A stretch of DNA of 64,000 nucleotides from Lachnospiraceae bacterium. GTDB taxonomy: Bacteria > Bacillota > Clostridia > Lachnospirales > Lachnospiraceae. Under the pieces are notes generated by a model, which was given only the letters and a program-made list of their open reading frames with translations, was not told the origin of the DNA and made no database searches. Shown here in pieces: positions 1 through 8,663 of this stretch. How positions within the stretch are numbered: position 1 is the stretch's first letter; each line of letters starts with the position of its first letter. The DNA lies in the NCBI GenBank assembly GCA_910575075.1, contig CAJTCY010000005.1, forward strand, positions 124,001 through 188,000. The letters run 5' to 3'. A program made the position numbers and the translations under genes.

Positions 1-719
1 TCCATGTTGCAGGCAAGATAACCGATTTCATCATCCTGAACTACCTCGGTCCGTGCAGAATAATCACCTTGCATTACTTTTTCCGCCGCCATACCCATAC
101 ATTTTAAAGGATTTATAAAATGACGGACCAATAGAACAGAAAGAAAAAACGCCAGCAAAAGCCCCGTTAAAATACAGAACACAAGTATCAGAACTCCGTC
201 ATGCTGCGCATTGCTTATCCCGGCAACCGGACTGTGCAGAAGAACCGCCTCTGTAACAGTTCCTTTGGTATCATAAACGGGCGCTCCTACGGTGATGCAG
301 GGAACATCAAGCACCGGACTGAATTCTCTGTTTGTTACTACATTTCCCTCAAATACCTGTTTAATTAAATCCTCTGCTCCAGAAGGTAAATCCTGATAGG
401 ACAGAGACGTATTTTTCTGGCACATCTGAAGCGTCTGGGCATTTTCATCCGCCAGCCAGACTTCACTCATGGCAATGTCGTCCATAAACTGCAGATACGC
501 GCCGTACCCCCCAGACATTCCCGGCCCCTTGTTTTTCCGCGGAGAAAGCCGGGAAAGGGTGTCGGCAATAGAAACTGCTCTTGACTTTAATTCCTCTTCA
601 TGTATTTCTGTTGTGTGCCAGGTAAATAATGCCCAGAACAATACCCCCGCTATCACAGAAAACAATAACAGCACTGCTGAAAAATATCCTGTTAAGCGAT
701 ACGTCATTTTATGTTTCAT
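1..719 (-). CDS. Sensor histidine kinase, N-terminal part (cut by window edge)
   Basis: Membrane sensor half of a two-component system. The start at 719 shares four bases (ATGA) with the stop of the response regulator upstream, so the two are translationally coupled. Reading the minus strand gives a short cytoplasmic start (MKHKMTYRLTG), a first membrane segment (about residues 10-32), an extracytoplasmic domain of about 140 residues, a second very hydrophobic segment (about 172-195) and a HAMP linker that ends at the window edge (SARTEVVQDDEIGYL). The HisKA and ATPase domains lie outside the window. The operon partner and topology support the call; the signal sensed is unknown. The adjacent secreted protein at 1562 is a candidate target. 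Confidence 0.85.
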   Translation of the reverse strand, partial: MKHKMTYRLTGYFSAVLLLFSVIAGVLFWALFTWHTTEIHEEELKSRAVSIADTLSRLSPRKNKGPGMSGGYGAYLQFMDDIAMSEVWLADENAQTLQMCQKNTSLSYQDLPSGAEDLIKQVFEGNVVTNREFSPVLDVPCITVGAPVYDTKGTVTEAVLLHSPVAGISNAQHDGVLILVFCILTGLLLAFFLSVLLVRHFINPLKCMGMAAEKVMQGDYSARTEVVQDDEIGYLACNM

Positions 720-1408
720 GATACAGCCCCTTCAAATTTATATCCCATTCCCCAAATAGTTTTAATTTGCCAGTTTGGATGGGAGACTTTATCCAGCTTG
801 GCGCGCAGCCTCTTAATGTGACTGTCGACTGTGCGGTTGTCCCCGTAATAGTCATATCCCCATAAATTGTTTAATAAATTATCCCTGGAAAATATCTTTC
901 CCCGATTCTCAAGAAGCGTCCAGAGAATTTCCAGCTCCTTTTTGGTAAGGGCAATCTGCTGATTTTCAATCGTAACCACACCATCGTCCAGACAAACACA
1001 CAGATTATCATAGACGAGCGTACTCTGCCCTGCCTCTCTGTGAGAACTGTCCATTCTGCGCAGCACAGCACGAACTCTTGCCATCACCTCACTGCCCGAA
1101 AACGGCTTGACAATATAATCATCCGCACCGATATCCAGTCCCATAATTTTCTCAAAGTCCTCTCCTCTGGCTGTTATCATAATTATTGGCACATTGGAAC
1201 TTCTGCGGATTTCCCTGCACACCTCAAAGCCATCCTTTTTCGGCATCATTACATCCAACAAAATCACGGAAAACCTATATGCGCAAAACATTTCCAACAC
1301 TTCCTCTCCATTATAAGCAATTACCGGCTCATATCCTTCCTGTCTGGCAAATTCGCTTAGAATCCTGGTAATCTGCACATTGTCATCCGCAATTAAAATC
1401 TTATCCAT
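716..1408 (-). CDS. OmpR/PhoB-family response regulator
   Basis: Cytoplasmic DNA-binding regulator partnered with the kinase at 1-719. A receiver domain occupies about residues 1-115, with the acidic pair at ADDN, phospho-acceptor Asp in LLDVMMP, conserved Thr in MITARG and Lys in VKPF. A winged-helix trans_reg_C domain follows (LTKKELEILWTLLENRG, then RTVDSHIKRLRAKL). The start at 1408 is chosen because GGAGG lies five bases upstream; an in-frame extension to 1450 has no comparable site. Length is about 230 residues, usual for the family. The divergent promoter region at 1495-1525 carries two TTTGCC repeats 10 bp apart, the geometry used by this family, so the DUF2680-like gene may be its target (inference). 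Confidence 0.93.
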   Translation of the reverse strand: MDKILIADDNVQITRILSEFARQEGYEPVIAYNGEEVLEMFCAYRFSVILLDVMMPKKDGFEVCREIRRSSNVPIIMITARGEDFEKIMGLDIGADDYIVKPFSGSEVMARVRAVLRRMDSSHREAGQSTLVYDNLCVCLDDGVVTIENQQIALTKKELEILWTLLENRGKIFSRDNLLNNLWGYDYYGDNRTVDSHIKRLRAKLDKVSHPNWQIKTIWGMGYKFEGAVS

Positions 1409-1494
1409 GTAATCCTCCATTTTACATCTGAAATACCAAAAACATTTCATGTCCGTCCTTCGTTTATTTTATCACAGATTTGGCTATATAAAAA

Positions 1495-1524
1495 CACAAT
1501 TTTGCCATAGTTTGCCTGTATGAT
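1495..1524 (+). promoter_or_regulatory. Putative promoter with tandem TTTGCC response-regulator boxes
   Basis: In the 153 bp between the divergent regulator and the secreted-protein gene, TTTGCC occurs at 1501-1506 and again at 1511-1516, one helical turn apart, just before a TATGAT -10-like hexamer at 1519-1524. OmpR-family regulators bind direct half-sites with 10-11 bp spacing that overlap a poor -35 region. Binding by the neighbouring regulator is inferred. Confidence 0.4.
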
Positions 1525-1561
1525 ACAGATACACAAAGATCACATTTAGGAGGTACTGATC

Positions 1562-2050
1562 ATGAAAAAAATCACACGAAACCTGCTTCTTTTATCTGCC
1601 GTTTCCATACTTTCTGTTGGCTCTGCAGCCACAGTTGTGGCCGCGGACTATCAAACCCCTGCGGAAACAATCGCTTCTCTTACTGGAAGACCTGTATCTG
1701 AGATAATACAGGAAGCTGTTGATTCTGGCAAAACTTACGGAATGATTGCCGCAGAAGCCGGAAAACTTGAAGAATTTAAAGAGGAACGGCTCAATGTCAA
1801 AGAACAAATCCTGGACGAAAATGTAGAAAACGAAGCCATTTCCCAGAAGGAAGCTGACAATATCCTTGAGGATATCAAGGAACGCCAGGCAATTTGCGAC
1901 GGCACAGGCGCCGGATACGGCTGTGGATACGGCGGAGGCGCCGGATACGGCTGTGGATACGGCGGAGGCGCCGGATATGGCAGGGGCGCTGGATATGGCA
2001 GAGGAAGAGGCGCCGGATGCGGATACGGCAGAGGCACCTGTATCTATTAA
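1562..2050 (+). CDS. Secreted DUF2680-like protein with Gly/Tyr/Cys-rich repeat tail
   Basis: Function unknown. A 162-residue protein with a clear signal peptide (basic MKKITRN, hydrophobic core, cleavage near VVAADY). Residues about 30-112 are mostly helical and resemble the DUF2680 family found in Firmicutes envelope proteins (KTYGMIAAEAGKLEEFKEER, later ISQKEADNIL). The last 50 residues are low-complexity repeats of GAGYGCGYGG type, with basic GAGYGRG variants, encoded by a 30 bp tandem repeat at 1907-1966. Four Cys lie in the repeat tail. A good site (AGGAGG) precedes the ATG. It is divergent from the two-component system, which may regulate it. Minus-strand and frame-shifted ORFs over the repeats are treated as shadows. 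The family resemblance is from memory. Confidence 0.75.
   Translation: MKKITRNLLLLSAVSILSVGSAATVVAADYQTPAETIASLTGRPVSEIIQEAVDSGKTYGMIAAEAGKLEEFKEERLNVKEQILDENVENEAISQKEADNILEDIKERQAICDGTGAGYGCGYGGGAGYGCGYGGGAGYGRGAGYGRGRGAGCGYGRGTCIY
1907..1966 (+). repeat. 30 bp coding tandem repeat
   Basis: Two perfect 30 bp copies (1907-1936 and 1937-1966) and a diverged third copy encode the GAGYGCGYGG units of the secreted protein. Copy number probably varies between strains by slippage. Confidence 0.9.
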
Positions 2051-2108
2051 AAGATGGAAATGCAAAATAATTGTAATATCTTCCACAATCCTAAAATCTG
2101 AATATTTT

Positions 2109-2167
2109 CAAAAAGGGGCGGATGCACTCATGATTTTCAATCACTGGTGCAAACGCCCCTTTTTTTC
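2109..2167. terminator. Bidirectional intrinsic terminator
   Basis: Stem AAAGGGGCG / CGCCCCTTT with a run of seven T on the plus strand and A residues on the other side. It sits between the convergent secreted-protein gene and the chemoreceptor gene and can serve both. The loop is long, about 30 bases. Confidence 0.8.
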
Positions 2168-2189
2168 CATGCTAAATTGTCTTTATCTT

Positions 2190-3131
2190 TTATTTTTCAT
2201 CATAATCATCTACAACGGGAGGAATCTGAGACAGCATATTATCAATGTCCTCAAACATAGCACTCTTGGTTGTTCCCAGTTTGCTGGCATATTTAATATG
2301 TTTCATGACCTCCTGATACTGTCCTTTTGTGCGGTCGAAGAATCCGCACAATGACTGAAGGGACATCTGTGAATCTTCAATCGCCCTGGAAATCTCTGCC
2401 TGGACAGAAGTCACATCTTCTGACGCCTGTGTAATCTTATCAAACATCTGATAGGTCTCGTTAACTTTTTCGATACTATCCCCCAGCGCTGTCTGTGAAT
2501 TATGTATACTGGTATTAAGTTGATCTGTTCCCTGCTCCACATCTCCCACGCTGGCATCTACCTCAGCAACCAGCTTCTTAATCTCGTCGGCCAGCTCCTT
2601 GACCTCCACGGCAACAACCGCAAAACCTTTTCCCATTTCGCCTGCTCTCGCAGCTTCAATAGAAGCGTTCAAGGCAAGAATATTGGTCTGGTCAGCAATC
2701 GTGGCGATCTTATTGGTACAGCCTTTGATCTTTTTCACACATTCCTGGAAATTGGCAAAGGTGCCTTCCATCTCAACAAAGTCTTCTTCTACCTTATGAG
2801 AACTGTTCTTAAGTTCCTCCACCTCACTCTGCGCCTGCTCTACGGACTGGGCAATCTGGCTTTTTACCTCCTCAAACTGACCGGACGCCTGATTGATATT
2901 AGAAAAATTATCTCCAAAATCCTGTAACTGTTCTTCAAATGTATCCGTCTCTTTCAATACCTGCTGAAAAGAACTGCTGATCTTTCCCAGTTCCTGCAGG
3001 GAAACCACTTCTTTCTGCACAAGATCTGTCTTATATTCTCTTAAATTCTCTATCACATATTTAATCGGATACAGGCTTTTTCTCTCATGTTTCTTTCCAA
3101 AACCTCTCCAGTTATTTTTTCCCACTGCCAT
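2190..3131 (-). CDS. Soluble methyl-accepting chemotaxis protein
   Basis: Cytoplasmic chemoreceptor signalling protein. No membrane segment or periplasmic domain is present. A basic N-terminus of about 45 residues is followed by a long coiled coil. The conserved hairpin tip, which contacts CheA/CheW, is visible at about residues 150-185 ([20 protein letters not shown], then [10 protein letters not shown]). The start at 3131 is chosen because GGGGGA precedes that ATG by about seven bases; the longer frame begins at a TTG that overlaps the FIST gene. It follows the FIST gene by 13 bp, so FIST is probably its ligand-sensing partner. No cheA/cheW lies in the window. Confidence 0.9.
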   Translation of the reverse strand: MAVGKNNWRGFGKKHERKSLYPIKYVIENLREYKTDLVQKEVVSLQELGKISSSFQQVLKETDTFEEQLQDFGDNFSNINQASGQFEEVKSQIAQSVEQAQSEVEELKNSSHKVEEDFVEMEGTFANFQECVKKIKGCTNKIATIADQTNILALNASIEAARAGEMGKGFAVVAVEVKELADEIKKLVAEVDASVGDVEQGTDQLNTSIHNSQTALGDSIEKVNETYQMFDKITQASEDVTSVQAEISRAIEDSQMSLQSLCGFFDRTKGQYQEVMKHIKYASKLGTTKSAMFEDIDNMLSQIPPVVDDYDEK

Positions 3132-3144
3132 CTTCGGTCCCCCT

Positions 3145-4221
3145 TTACTCAAACACTACGCAGGTCATAGACTGATTCACAAAGCGGTTATTATAATGCT
3201 CTCCATATCCCACTAACCCTGCATGGCTTCCAAGTCTTCCCATTTCCTGCAGATACTCCTGCATATAATGGTTGTCAGTAAACAGAAGATAACGGAACAG
3301 GCAATTGACCGAGAATACAGCAGAAATCCTGGGAAAATCTCTTCGTATCGTCTGAATGGTATTTCTCACAACGGCCTTGTAGTCTCCAAGCTCCAGAAGC
3401 ATAAGTACGTCAGAGTCGTTTACCTGGCGGAAACAGGCAAGAGAATTTCCATCCACCTCTTTAATAGAGATAATGCAGATATCATCGCCATTTACCTTGC
3501 CAAAAGGATTTTTAAAAGTCTGTGTGGTAATCTGCTGTTCTGATACATGGAGAATATTCTGGTAAACCTGCTTGGCAGGCTTGCCGTTTAATTCTCCGAT
3601 AATATATTTTTCCTTATCCGTCCGCGAGGCAATAAAACGGTAATTCCCCTTCTGATGATAAATATTTTCCTTATACGCCTTAATCTTGCCGTTCAGATTT
3701 TTAATCAATACATACCCTACTGCATCCTCATAAATCTTTCCGTTAGCCGACACCTTCCCTGCGTCTCCAGTTCCCCCTACCAGAGAAATATTTCTGCGCT
3801 TCAACGCACTGTAAACGGTCGTCAGAACACAGGCGTCATTCCCAGAACAGAAATCTATGCAGATTGTATCGCTCTGAGAAGCTCCCACACGGTCTATATC
3901 CCTCTCCAGCCGCTGAATATACTTCACCGGCATAACCGATACTTCCTCTAAGACATTGGCAACTGCAGCAACGCCGTCTGTATAAGCAACTACACCGACA
4001 CCCTTTTCCACTACCTGGGTATCATAACTCATGCCTATGCACCCGATACTGGGTACTCCTGGAAAAAGGTCTTCTAATCTCTTCACATGTTCTTCAAACT
4101 GATCCCCGTTGGACATTAACAGAATCAACTGGGGATTACTCAGTCCGCGAACCGCCTCTTTCAAATCTCCGCTATGGCTCATTCCAAAAAACTGTTTCAA
4201 TTCACGTTCCCTCGCTTCCAT
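3145..4221 (-). CDS. FIST-domain sensory protein
   Basis: Cytoplasmic FIST N plus FIST C protein, 358 residues, a family implicated in binding small ligands such as amino acids. Recognisable features are the IGCIGMSYD segment and [10 protein letters not shown] in the N-terminal half, [10 protein letters not shown] in the centre, and a C-terminal half ending [19 protein letters not shown]. It has no membrane segment or output domain, which fits a separate effector: the soluble chemoreceptor gene starts 13 bp downstream and may be coupled. Upstream it lies 75 bp from the S41 protease gene. The ribosome site before 4221 is weak, so the start is less sure than the identity. Confidence 0.85.
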   Translation of the reverse strand: MEARERELKQFFGMSHSGDLKEAVRGLSNPQLILLMSNGDQFEEHVKRLEDLFPGVPSIGCIGMSYDTQVVEKGVGVVAYTDGVAAVANVLEEVSVMPVKYIQRLERDIDRVGASQSDTICIDFCSGNDACVLTTVYSALKRRNISLVGGTGDAGKVSANGKIYEDAVGYVLIKNLNGKIKAYKENIYHQKGNYRFIASRTDKEKYIIGELNGKPAKQVYQNILHVSEQQITTQTFKNPFGKVNGDDICIISIKEVDGNSLACFRQVNDSDVLMLLELGDYKAVVRNTIQTIRRDFPRISAVFSVNCLFRYLLFTDNHYMQEYLQEMGRLGSHAGLVGYGEHYNNRFVNQSMTCVVFE

Positions 4222-4296
4222 AGTTTTGTCTTTTCACACCGTAAATTTTTCATAAATCTCTCTAATAATAACTTACAAACCCTGAAAGGTCAATGC

Positions 4297-5643
4297 CTAT
4301 TCTGCTTCTTTTAACACCTCCAGGGCTTTCAATACCTGATTGTCGTGCATGGGATTATAAACTTCGTCCTCCTGGCTCTGGTATTCATATTCCAGTTCAA
4401 TATCCGGCTCAATTCCTTTGTCATGAATATAATTTCCATTCGGGGTAAAATATTTTGCCATAGTAATCTTCAGCGCGCTGCCGTCCTCCAAAGGAATGAT
4501 ACTCTGGACTATGCCTTTGCCAAACGTAGTGGTTCCAATCAGCGTTCCATACTTGTAATCCTTAATTGCACCCGCAAAAATCTCTGAAGCGCTGGCGCTG
4601 TTCTCATTGATAAGTACTGTCATAGGAATATTCATGCAGTTTTTATCCGATTTATAATTAGAACGGCTGCCATATTTGTCCTCTGTATACACTAACAGCC
4701 CCTCCGGCAGAATTTCATCCAACATGGTACAGACGGACTGCAGAACTCCGCCGGGATTATTCCTCAGATCCACAATCATAGACGCCATTCCCTTCCCTTG
4801 CAGATCTTTTACTGCATGGTCAAACTGTTCTGGCGTCGCCGTAGAGAACTCCGTGATCTGTATCAAGCCCACATTTCCCTCCAGCATCTGATATTCCACC
4901 GTAGGCACCTCTATCTGACGCCGTTCTACATCGATTTGCAAATGCTCGCTCTCTCCTGCCCGCATAAGCTCCAGATGTACTTTGGTGCCCTCCTCTCCTT
5001 TGATATGGGAAGTTAGTTCTGACAGTTCCACACTGTCCGCTTCAATATCCTCCACCTTTACAATAACATCTCCATCGCGGATTCCGGCTTCCTCAGCGGG
5101 AGTACCTGGATACACATGAAGGATTTTCACAATTTTTGTGTCCATATTCTGCGTGAGCACGGTGCCAATTCCATAATAGATACCCGTTGTGCTTTCATTG
5201 AAAGAAGCATATTCTTCTGCTGTGAAATAGGAGGAATAGGGATCATCCAGTCCTTCCACCATTCCGGCATACATTCCCTCTACCAATGATTTCTGATCTA
5301 TATCCTTATAATAATATTGATCAATCAGATCCGCCAGTTCTCCTGCCTTCTTCTCCACACCTTTCTCTGATAACGCCTGTTTGGCAGGCGCTTTTTGCGC
5401 AGTATTTTGTTTTGCAGCAGCCTTTTTTCCCTGGTTTAACAGAAACTGGCTTCCAGTCATCACAAGCAGAACCAGTAAAAGCATGATGCTCATGCCAGCT
5501 GCTATACCCATTCCAAATCCTGGCCCTTCGCCTCTTTTTGAGCTCTTTCTTCTTTTCCCATAGTCCTGCTCACGGCTGGCATATTCTTGTGCAAGTTGTT
5601 CCTGTGAATCTAATTCCTGTGACTGATTTGATTGTGTGTCCAT
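4297..5643 (-). CDS. S41 C-terminal processing peptidase with PDZ domain (CtpA/CtpB type)
   Basis: Membrane-anchored serine protease that cleaves exported proteins. Residues 1-42 are polar and cytoplasmic, one membrane helix spans about 43-65, an acidic/helical region follows, then a PDZ domain (about 150-235, VYPGTPAEEAGIRDGDVIVK) and the S41 catalytic core. The Ser lies in ENSASASE (about residue 350) and the general-base Lys in TFGKG (about 373), giving the Ser/Lys dyad. Length of 448 fits the family. It is downstream of ftsX by 52 bp on the same strand, so a role with FtsEX in envelope remodelling is possible but not shown. Confidence 0.93.
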   Translation of the reverse strand: MDTQSNQSQELDSQEQLAQEYASREQDYGKRRKSSKRGEGPGFGMGIAAGMSIMLLLVLLVMTGSQFLLNQGKKAAAKQNTAQKAPAKQALSEKGVEKKAGELADLIDQYYYKDIDQKSLVEGMYAGMVEGLDDPYSSYFTAEEYASFNESTTGIYYGIGTVLTQNMDTKIVKILHVYPGTPAEEAGIRDGDVIVKVEDIEADSVELSELTSHIKGEEGTKVHLELMRAGESEHLQIDVERRQIEVPTVEYQMLEGNVGLIQITEFSTATPEQFDHAVKDLQGKGMASMIVDLRNNPGGVLQSVCTMLDEILPEGLLVYTEDKYGSRSNYKSDKNCMNIPMTVLINENSASASEIFAGAIKDYKYGTLIGTTTFGKGIVQSIIPLEDGSALKITMAKYFTPNGNYIHDKGIEPDIELEYEYQSQEDEVYNPMHDNQVLKALEVLKEAE

Positions 5644-5695
5644 ATGATTCCTCTTTTCTTACCTGATAAATGCTCTCACAAATCTCCCCTATGTA

Positions 5696-6604
5696 TTACA
5701 CTTTCAAATGTTTGCGTATCGTCAAACGGCTGCCAAGAAAACCGATTCCCACACCCAGAATCAGGCCCACGGGAACCAGTGTGGAAAATACTTTATCCAC
5801 TGGCAGAAACTCCAGCATACCGCTGAGCCAGCGGAATTTTTCAGCCACGTAGAGAATGATTCTCCGATACATAAAATATAAGACTGTCAGCGGCAGCGCA
5901 GAACCAATAATTCCAATTAGAATACCTTCCACAATAAACGGCGCCCGTACAAAATAATCTGTTGCACCGATCAGTTTCATAATAGCAATTTCTTCTCTGC
6001 GGACCGCAATACCAATCGTTACTGTGTTGCTAATCAAAAACACTGCCACGCAAAGCAGAATCAAAATGATACCTGCTGACACGTAACCGATCAGCCGGTT
6101 GAAATCCGTCAGCGTATTTGCTGCCAAATCAGAACTCTTTACCTCCTTGACGCCATCTAAGGACTCAAGATAGGATACCAAAGATTCCTGCATGGAAATA
6201 TCATTCATATAAACTTCATAATGAGAGGAATTCACCAAAGGATTATCATCTGCAAACCCCTCTGCCATTTCCTCAGAACCTTCAAAATAAATCTTCTGGA
6301 ATTCCTGCCATGCTTCTTCCGCGGATACAAACACACTGTTTGAAACTTCCACACGCTTTTTAATCTGAACGCCAATCTCATCCATTTGTTCTTGTGTGGC
6401 TCCATCTGCAAAGAAAACAGTGATTGCCACTCCTGACTCTACCTCTTTTACCACATTCTGAAAGTTCACCACCACGGAATAGAATACGCCAAATAAGAAT
6501 ATACATGCTGACATGGTGGCAATGGAGGCCAGGGAAAACATTTTATTTTTCCAGATATTTTTGGCTCCCTGCCGTAAGGTATATAAAAACGTACTAATTC
6601 TCAT
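5696..6604 (-). CDS. ftsX: Cell division protein FtsX
   Basis: Integral membrane partner of FtsE. FtsEX is an ABC-type complex that couples ATP hydrolysis to activation of peptidoglycan hydrolases at division or elongation. The N-terminus has the family signature FLYTLRQGAKNIWKNK, then a first helix (about 21-45), an extracellular loop of about 120 residues, and three C-terminal helices. The ATG at 6604 is chosen (GGAAGG eight bases upstream; the alternative ATG at 6610 and GTG at 6613 are closer to it). It overlaps the end of ftsE by 11 bp. No dedicated EnvC-type activator is adjacent; the NlpC/P60 protein at 11015 is a candidate target. Confidence 0.95.
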   Translation of the reverse strand: MRISTFLYTLRQGAKNIWKNKMFSLASIATMSACIFLFGVFYSVVVNFQNVVKEVESGVAITVFFADGATQEQMDEIGVQIKKRVEVSNSVFVSAEEAWQEFQKIYFEGSEEMAEGFADDNPLVNSSHYEVYMNDISMQESLVSYLESLDGVKEVKSSDLAANTLTDFNRLIGYVSAGIILILLCVAVFLISNTVTIGIAVRREEIAIMKLIGATDYFVRAPFIVEGILIGIIGSALPLTVLYFMYRRIILYVAEKFRWLSGMLEFLPVDKVFSTLVPVGLILGVGIGFLGSRLTIRKHLKV

Positions 6605-7277
6605 AGCCATCACCTTCCTGTTCGTCTGAAACTACAACGCCCTTCTTCATGGTAATGACACGCTTTTTCATAGCCTTGACAATCTCCAGATTGTGCGTGA
6701 CCACCAGTACAGTGGTTCCCCTCTGGTTGATCTCGTCCAAAAGCTTCATAATCTCCCATGCATTATGCGCATCCAAATTTCCCGTCGGTTCATCCGCAAG
6801 CAGAATTTTGGGTTCATTTACCAGCGCTCTTGCAATTGCCACACGCTGCTGCTCTCCACCTGAAATTTCCCGCGGATAAGATTTATATTTTGCAGCCAGC
6901 CCTACCATGGACAGCACAGCCGGCACTTTCCGGCGCATAGTCTTTACCGGGGTTCCCACCACGCGCTGAGCAAACGCCACATTCTCATAAACATTCCTGT
7001 CCTTGAGCAGACGGAAGTCCTGGAATACCACTCCCACATTCCTGCGAAATCTCGGCACGTCACGGTGCCGGATATTCCCCAGCTTCTGGTTATTAATCAC
7101 AATGCTGCCGCTGGTAGGTTCCAATTCCTTTAACAGCAATTTAATCAATGTAGACTTGCCGGAACCGCTGTCGCCTACCACAAAGACAAATTCTCCCGGT
7201 TCAATATACAGATTTACATCATTCAAAGCAGGAATCCCTGCTGAATATGCTTTACTGACATTTTCAAGTTTAATCAT
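6594..7277 (-). CDS. ftsE: Cell division ATP-binding protein FtsE
   Basis: Cytoplasmic ABC ATPase of the FtsEX complex, 227 residues. Walker A GDSGSGKST (about 36-44), Q-loop VVFQDFRLL, signature ISGGEQQRVAIARAL and Walker B ILLADEPTGNLD are all intact. The gene lies 16 bp downstream of the CdaR-like regulator and overlaps ftsX, so the three probably form one transcript. Confidence 0.97.
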   Translation of the reverse strand: MIKLENVSKAYSAGIPALNDVNLYIEPGEFVFVVGDSGSGKSTLIKLLLKELEPTSGSIVINNQKLGNIRHRDVPRFRRNVGVVFQDFRLLKDRNVYENVAFAQRVVGTPVKTMRRKVPAVLSMVGLAAKYKSYPREISGGEQQRVAIARALVNEPKILLADEPTGNLDAHNAWEIMKLLDEINQRGTTVLVVTHNLEIVKAMKKRVITMKKGVVVSDEQEGDGYEN

Positions 7278-7292
7278 GTAAGCCTCCTAAAA

Positions 7293-8381
7293 CTAGTAAT
7301 CCAAGGATTCCATATATTTCATGTATTTGACAACCATCAGCGCAATTTTAAATGTGATCGCATCCTCAAACACACGCAAATCCAGCCCCGTGCTTTTCTG
7401 CAGCTTATCCAGACGGTATACTAACGTATTGCGGTGAATATACAGCTGTCTGGATGTCTCAGAAACATTCAGGCTGTTTTCAAAAAATTTGTTGATAGTG
7501 GTAAGCGTCTCTTCATCAAACTCATCCGGTGACTTGCCGTCGAAAATCTCCTTAATAAACATTTTGCACAGAGGGATCGGAAGCTGATAGATCAACCGTC
7601 CAATGCCCAATGTGGAATAAGCGATCACATTGCGTTCTTCAAAAAATATTTTTCCTACGTCCAGAGCCATCCGCGCTTCTTTATAAGATCTGGAAACTTC
7701 CTTGATCTCATTCACAATCGTACCATAAGCAATATGAATCTCCTGCTCTTCATTGACGTGAAACAGGTTGAGAATCACATCCGCCGTCTTGTTGAGATCC
7801 TCATAGCTTTCATTCTCGAGCACTTCCTTAACTACAATAATATTTTTCTCGTCTACCGCCGTAATAAAATCTCTGGACTTGCTTCCCAAAAGCCCCCGTA
7901 CCTTTTCCAGCTCATTGCCATCCTTTTCTCTGTTAGTCTCAACAATAAATACCACTCTTCTGGCTTCCGTATCGATATGCAGTTTCTTGGCACGGTTATA
8001 AATATCCACCAGCAACAGATTGTCCAGCAATAAATTTTTGACAAAGTTATCCTTGTCAAACCGTTCTTTATATGCCACCAGCAGATTCTGAAGCTGGAAA
8101 CTTGCTATCTTCCCTATCATATAGACATCATCACTGTCACCATTGGCAAGCAGGACATATTCCAACTGATGTTCATCAAACACCTTAAAAAACTGGCAGC
8201 CCAAAAATACCTGGCTGTCTGCCGGTGATTCCACAAACGCCAGAGCAGCCGTCACATAATTATCCGTATCCTGAAAAGTGGCGGCAAGTACTTTCCCTTC
8301 TGTATCAATAATGCATAAATCAATTCTGGTAATTCCTTTTAAACCATCAATGGTATTCTGAAGTATCTGATTTGAAATCAT
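7293..8381 (-). CDS. CdaR/PucR-family transcriptional regulator
   Basis: DNA-binding regulator with an N-terminal sensor-like region (LCIIDTEGKVLAAT), a central GGDEF-like region and a C-terminal PucR-type helix-turn-helix (FFENSLNVSETSRQLYIHRN, then TLVYRLDKL). The start at 8381 is chosen because AAGGAG lies seven bases upstream; the longer frame from 8423 lacks this. Length becomes about 362 residues. Being immediately upstream of ftsE, it probably heads that operon. A near-perfect 25 bp palindrome lies 64 bp upstream at 8445-8469, a candidate operator for autoregulation. The effector is unknown; sugar-diacid control, as in CdaR, should not be assumed. Confidence 0.85.
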   Translation of the reverse strand: MISNQILQNTIDGLKGITRIDLCIIDTEGKVLAATFQDTDNYVTAALAFVESPADSQVFLGCQFFKVFDEHQLEYVLLANGDSDDVYMIGKIASFQLQNLLVAYKERFDKDNFVKNLLLDNLLLVDIYNRAKKLHIDTEARRVVFIVETNREKDGNELEKVRGLLGSKSRDFITAVDEKNIIVVKEVLENESYEDLNKTADVILNLFHVNEEQEIHIAYGTIVNEIKEVSRSYKEARMALDVGKIFFEERNVIAYSTLGIGRLIYQLPIPLCKMFIKEIFDGKSPDEFDEETLTTINKFFENSLNVSETSRQLYIHRNTLVYRLDKLQKSTGLDLRVFEDAITFKIALMVVKYMKYMESLDY

Positions 8382-8444
8382 TCTCTGCACTCCTTTTCTT
8401 TTTCTGCTGTTCCTTTCTGGCAAAGCTGTCCATGCATTTCTTGT

Positions 8445-8469
8445 TATGGTTCACACCATGTGTACCATA
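8445..8469. promoter_or_regulatory. 25 bp palindrome, candidate operator of the CdaR-like gene
   Basis: Half-sites TATGGTnCACA face each other around a short centre, with a single mismatched pair away from the middle. Just upstream on the minus strand are TTGCAT and TTTATA spaced 17 bp, a plausible promoter for the regulator, so the palindrome would lie near the transcription start. Binding protein inferred. Confidence 0.45.
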
Positions 8470-8566
8470 TAAACATCCATATTATTTTCTATGCAACTTT
8501 CACAAATTTTATTTCTGCTAATTTGCGGCATTAAATAATCTAATTTGTATTTTAATGCAAAAGCAC

Positions 8567-8619
8567 AAAAAAAGAAAGAGGAAATCTACATTTTTTATGC
8601 ATTTCCTCAACTTTTTTTC
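8567..8619 (-). terminator. Intrinsic terminator after yitT-like gene
   Basis: Stem GAGGAAAT / ATTTCCTC (8578-8585 with 8601-8608), followed in the minus direction by TTTCTTTTTTT. It lies 45 bp after the stop of the YitT-like gene. It closes the YitT/WecG-like operon and separates it from the CdaR-ftsEX unit. Confidence 0.75.
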
Positions 8620-8663
8620 AAAATATCCTTTTTTTCTCCATAGGCATAGTATACAAAATATAT

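Noticed and set aside
1592-2086. Minus-strand ORFs over the secreted repeat protein
   Set aside because: They arise from the GC-rich tandem repeats, have no ribosome binding site, and give low-complexity Ser/Ala or Pro/Tyr text; the plus-strand frame has a signal peptide and AGGAGG.
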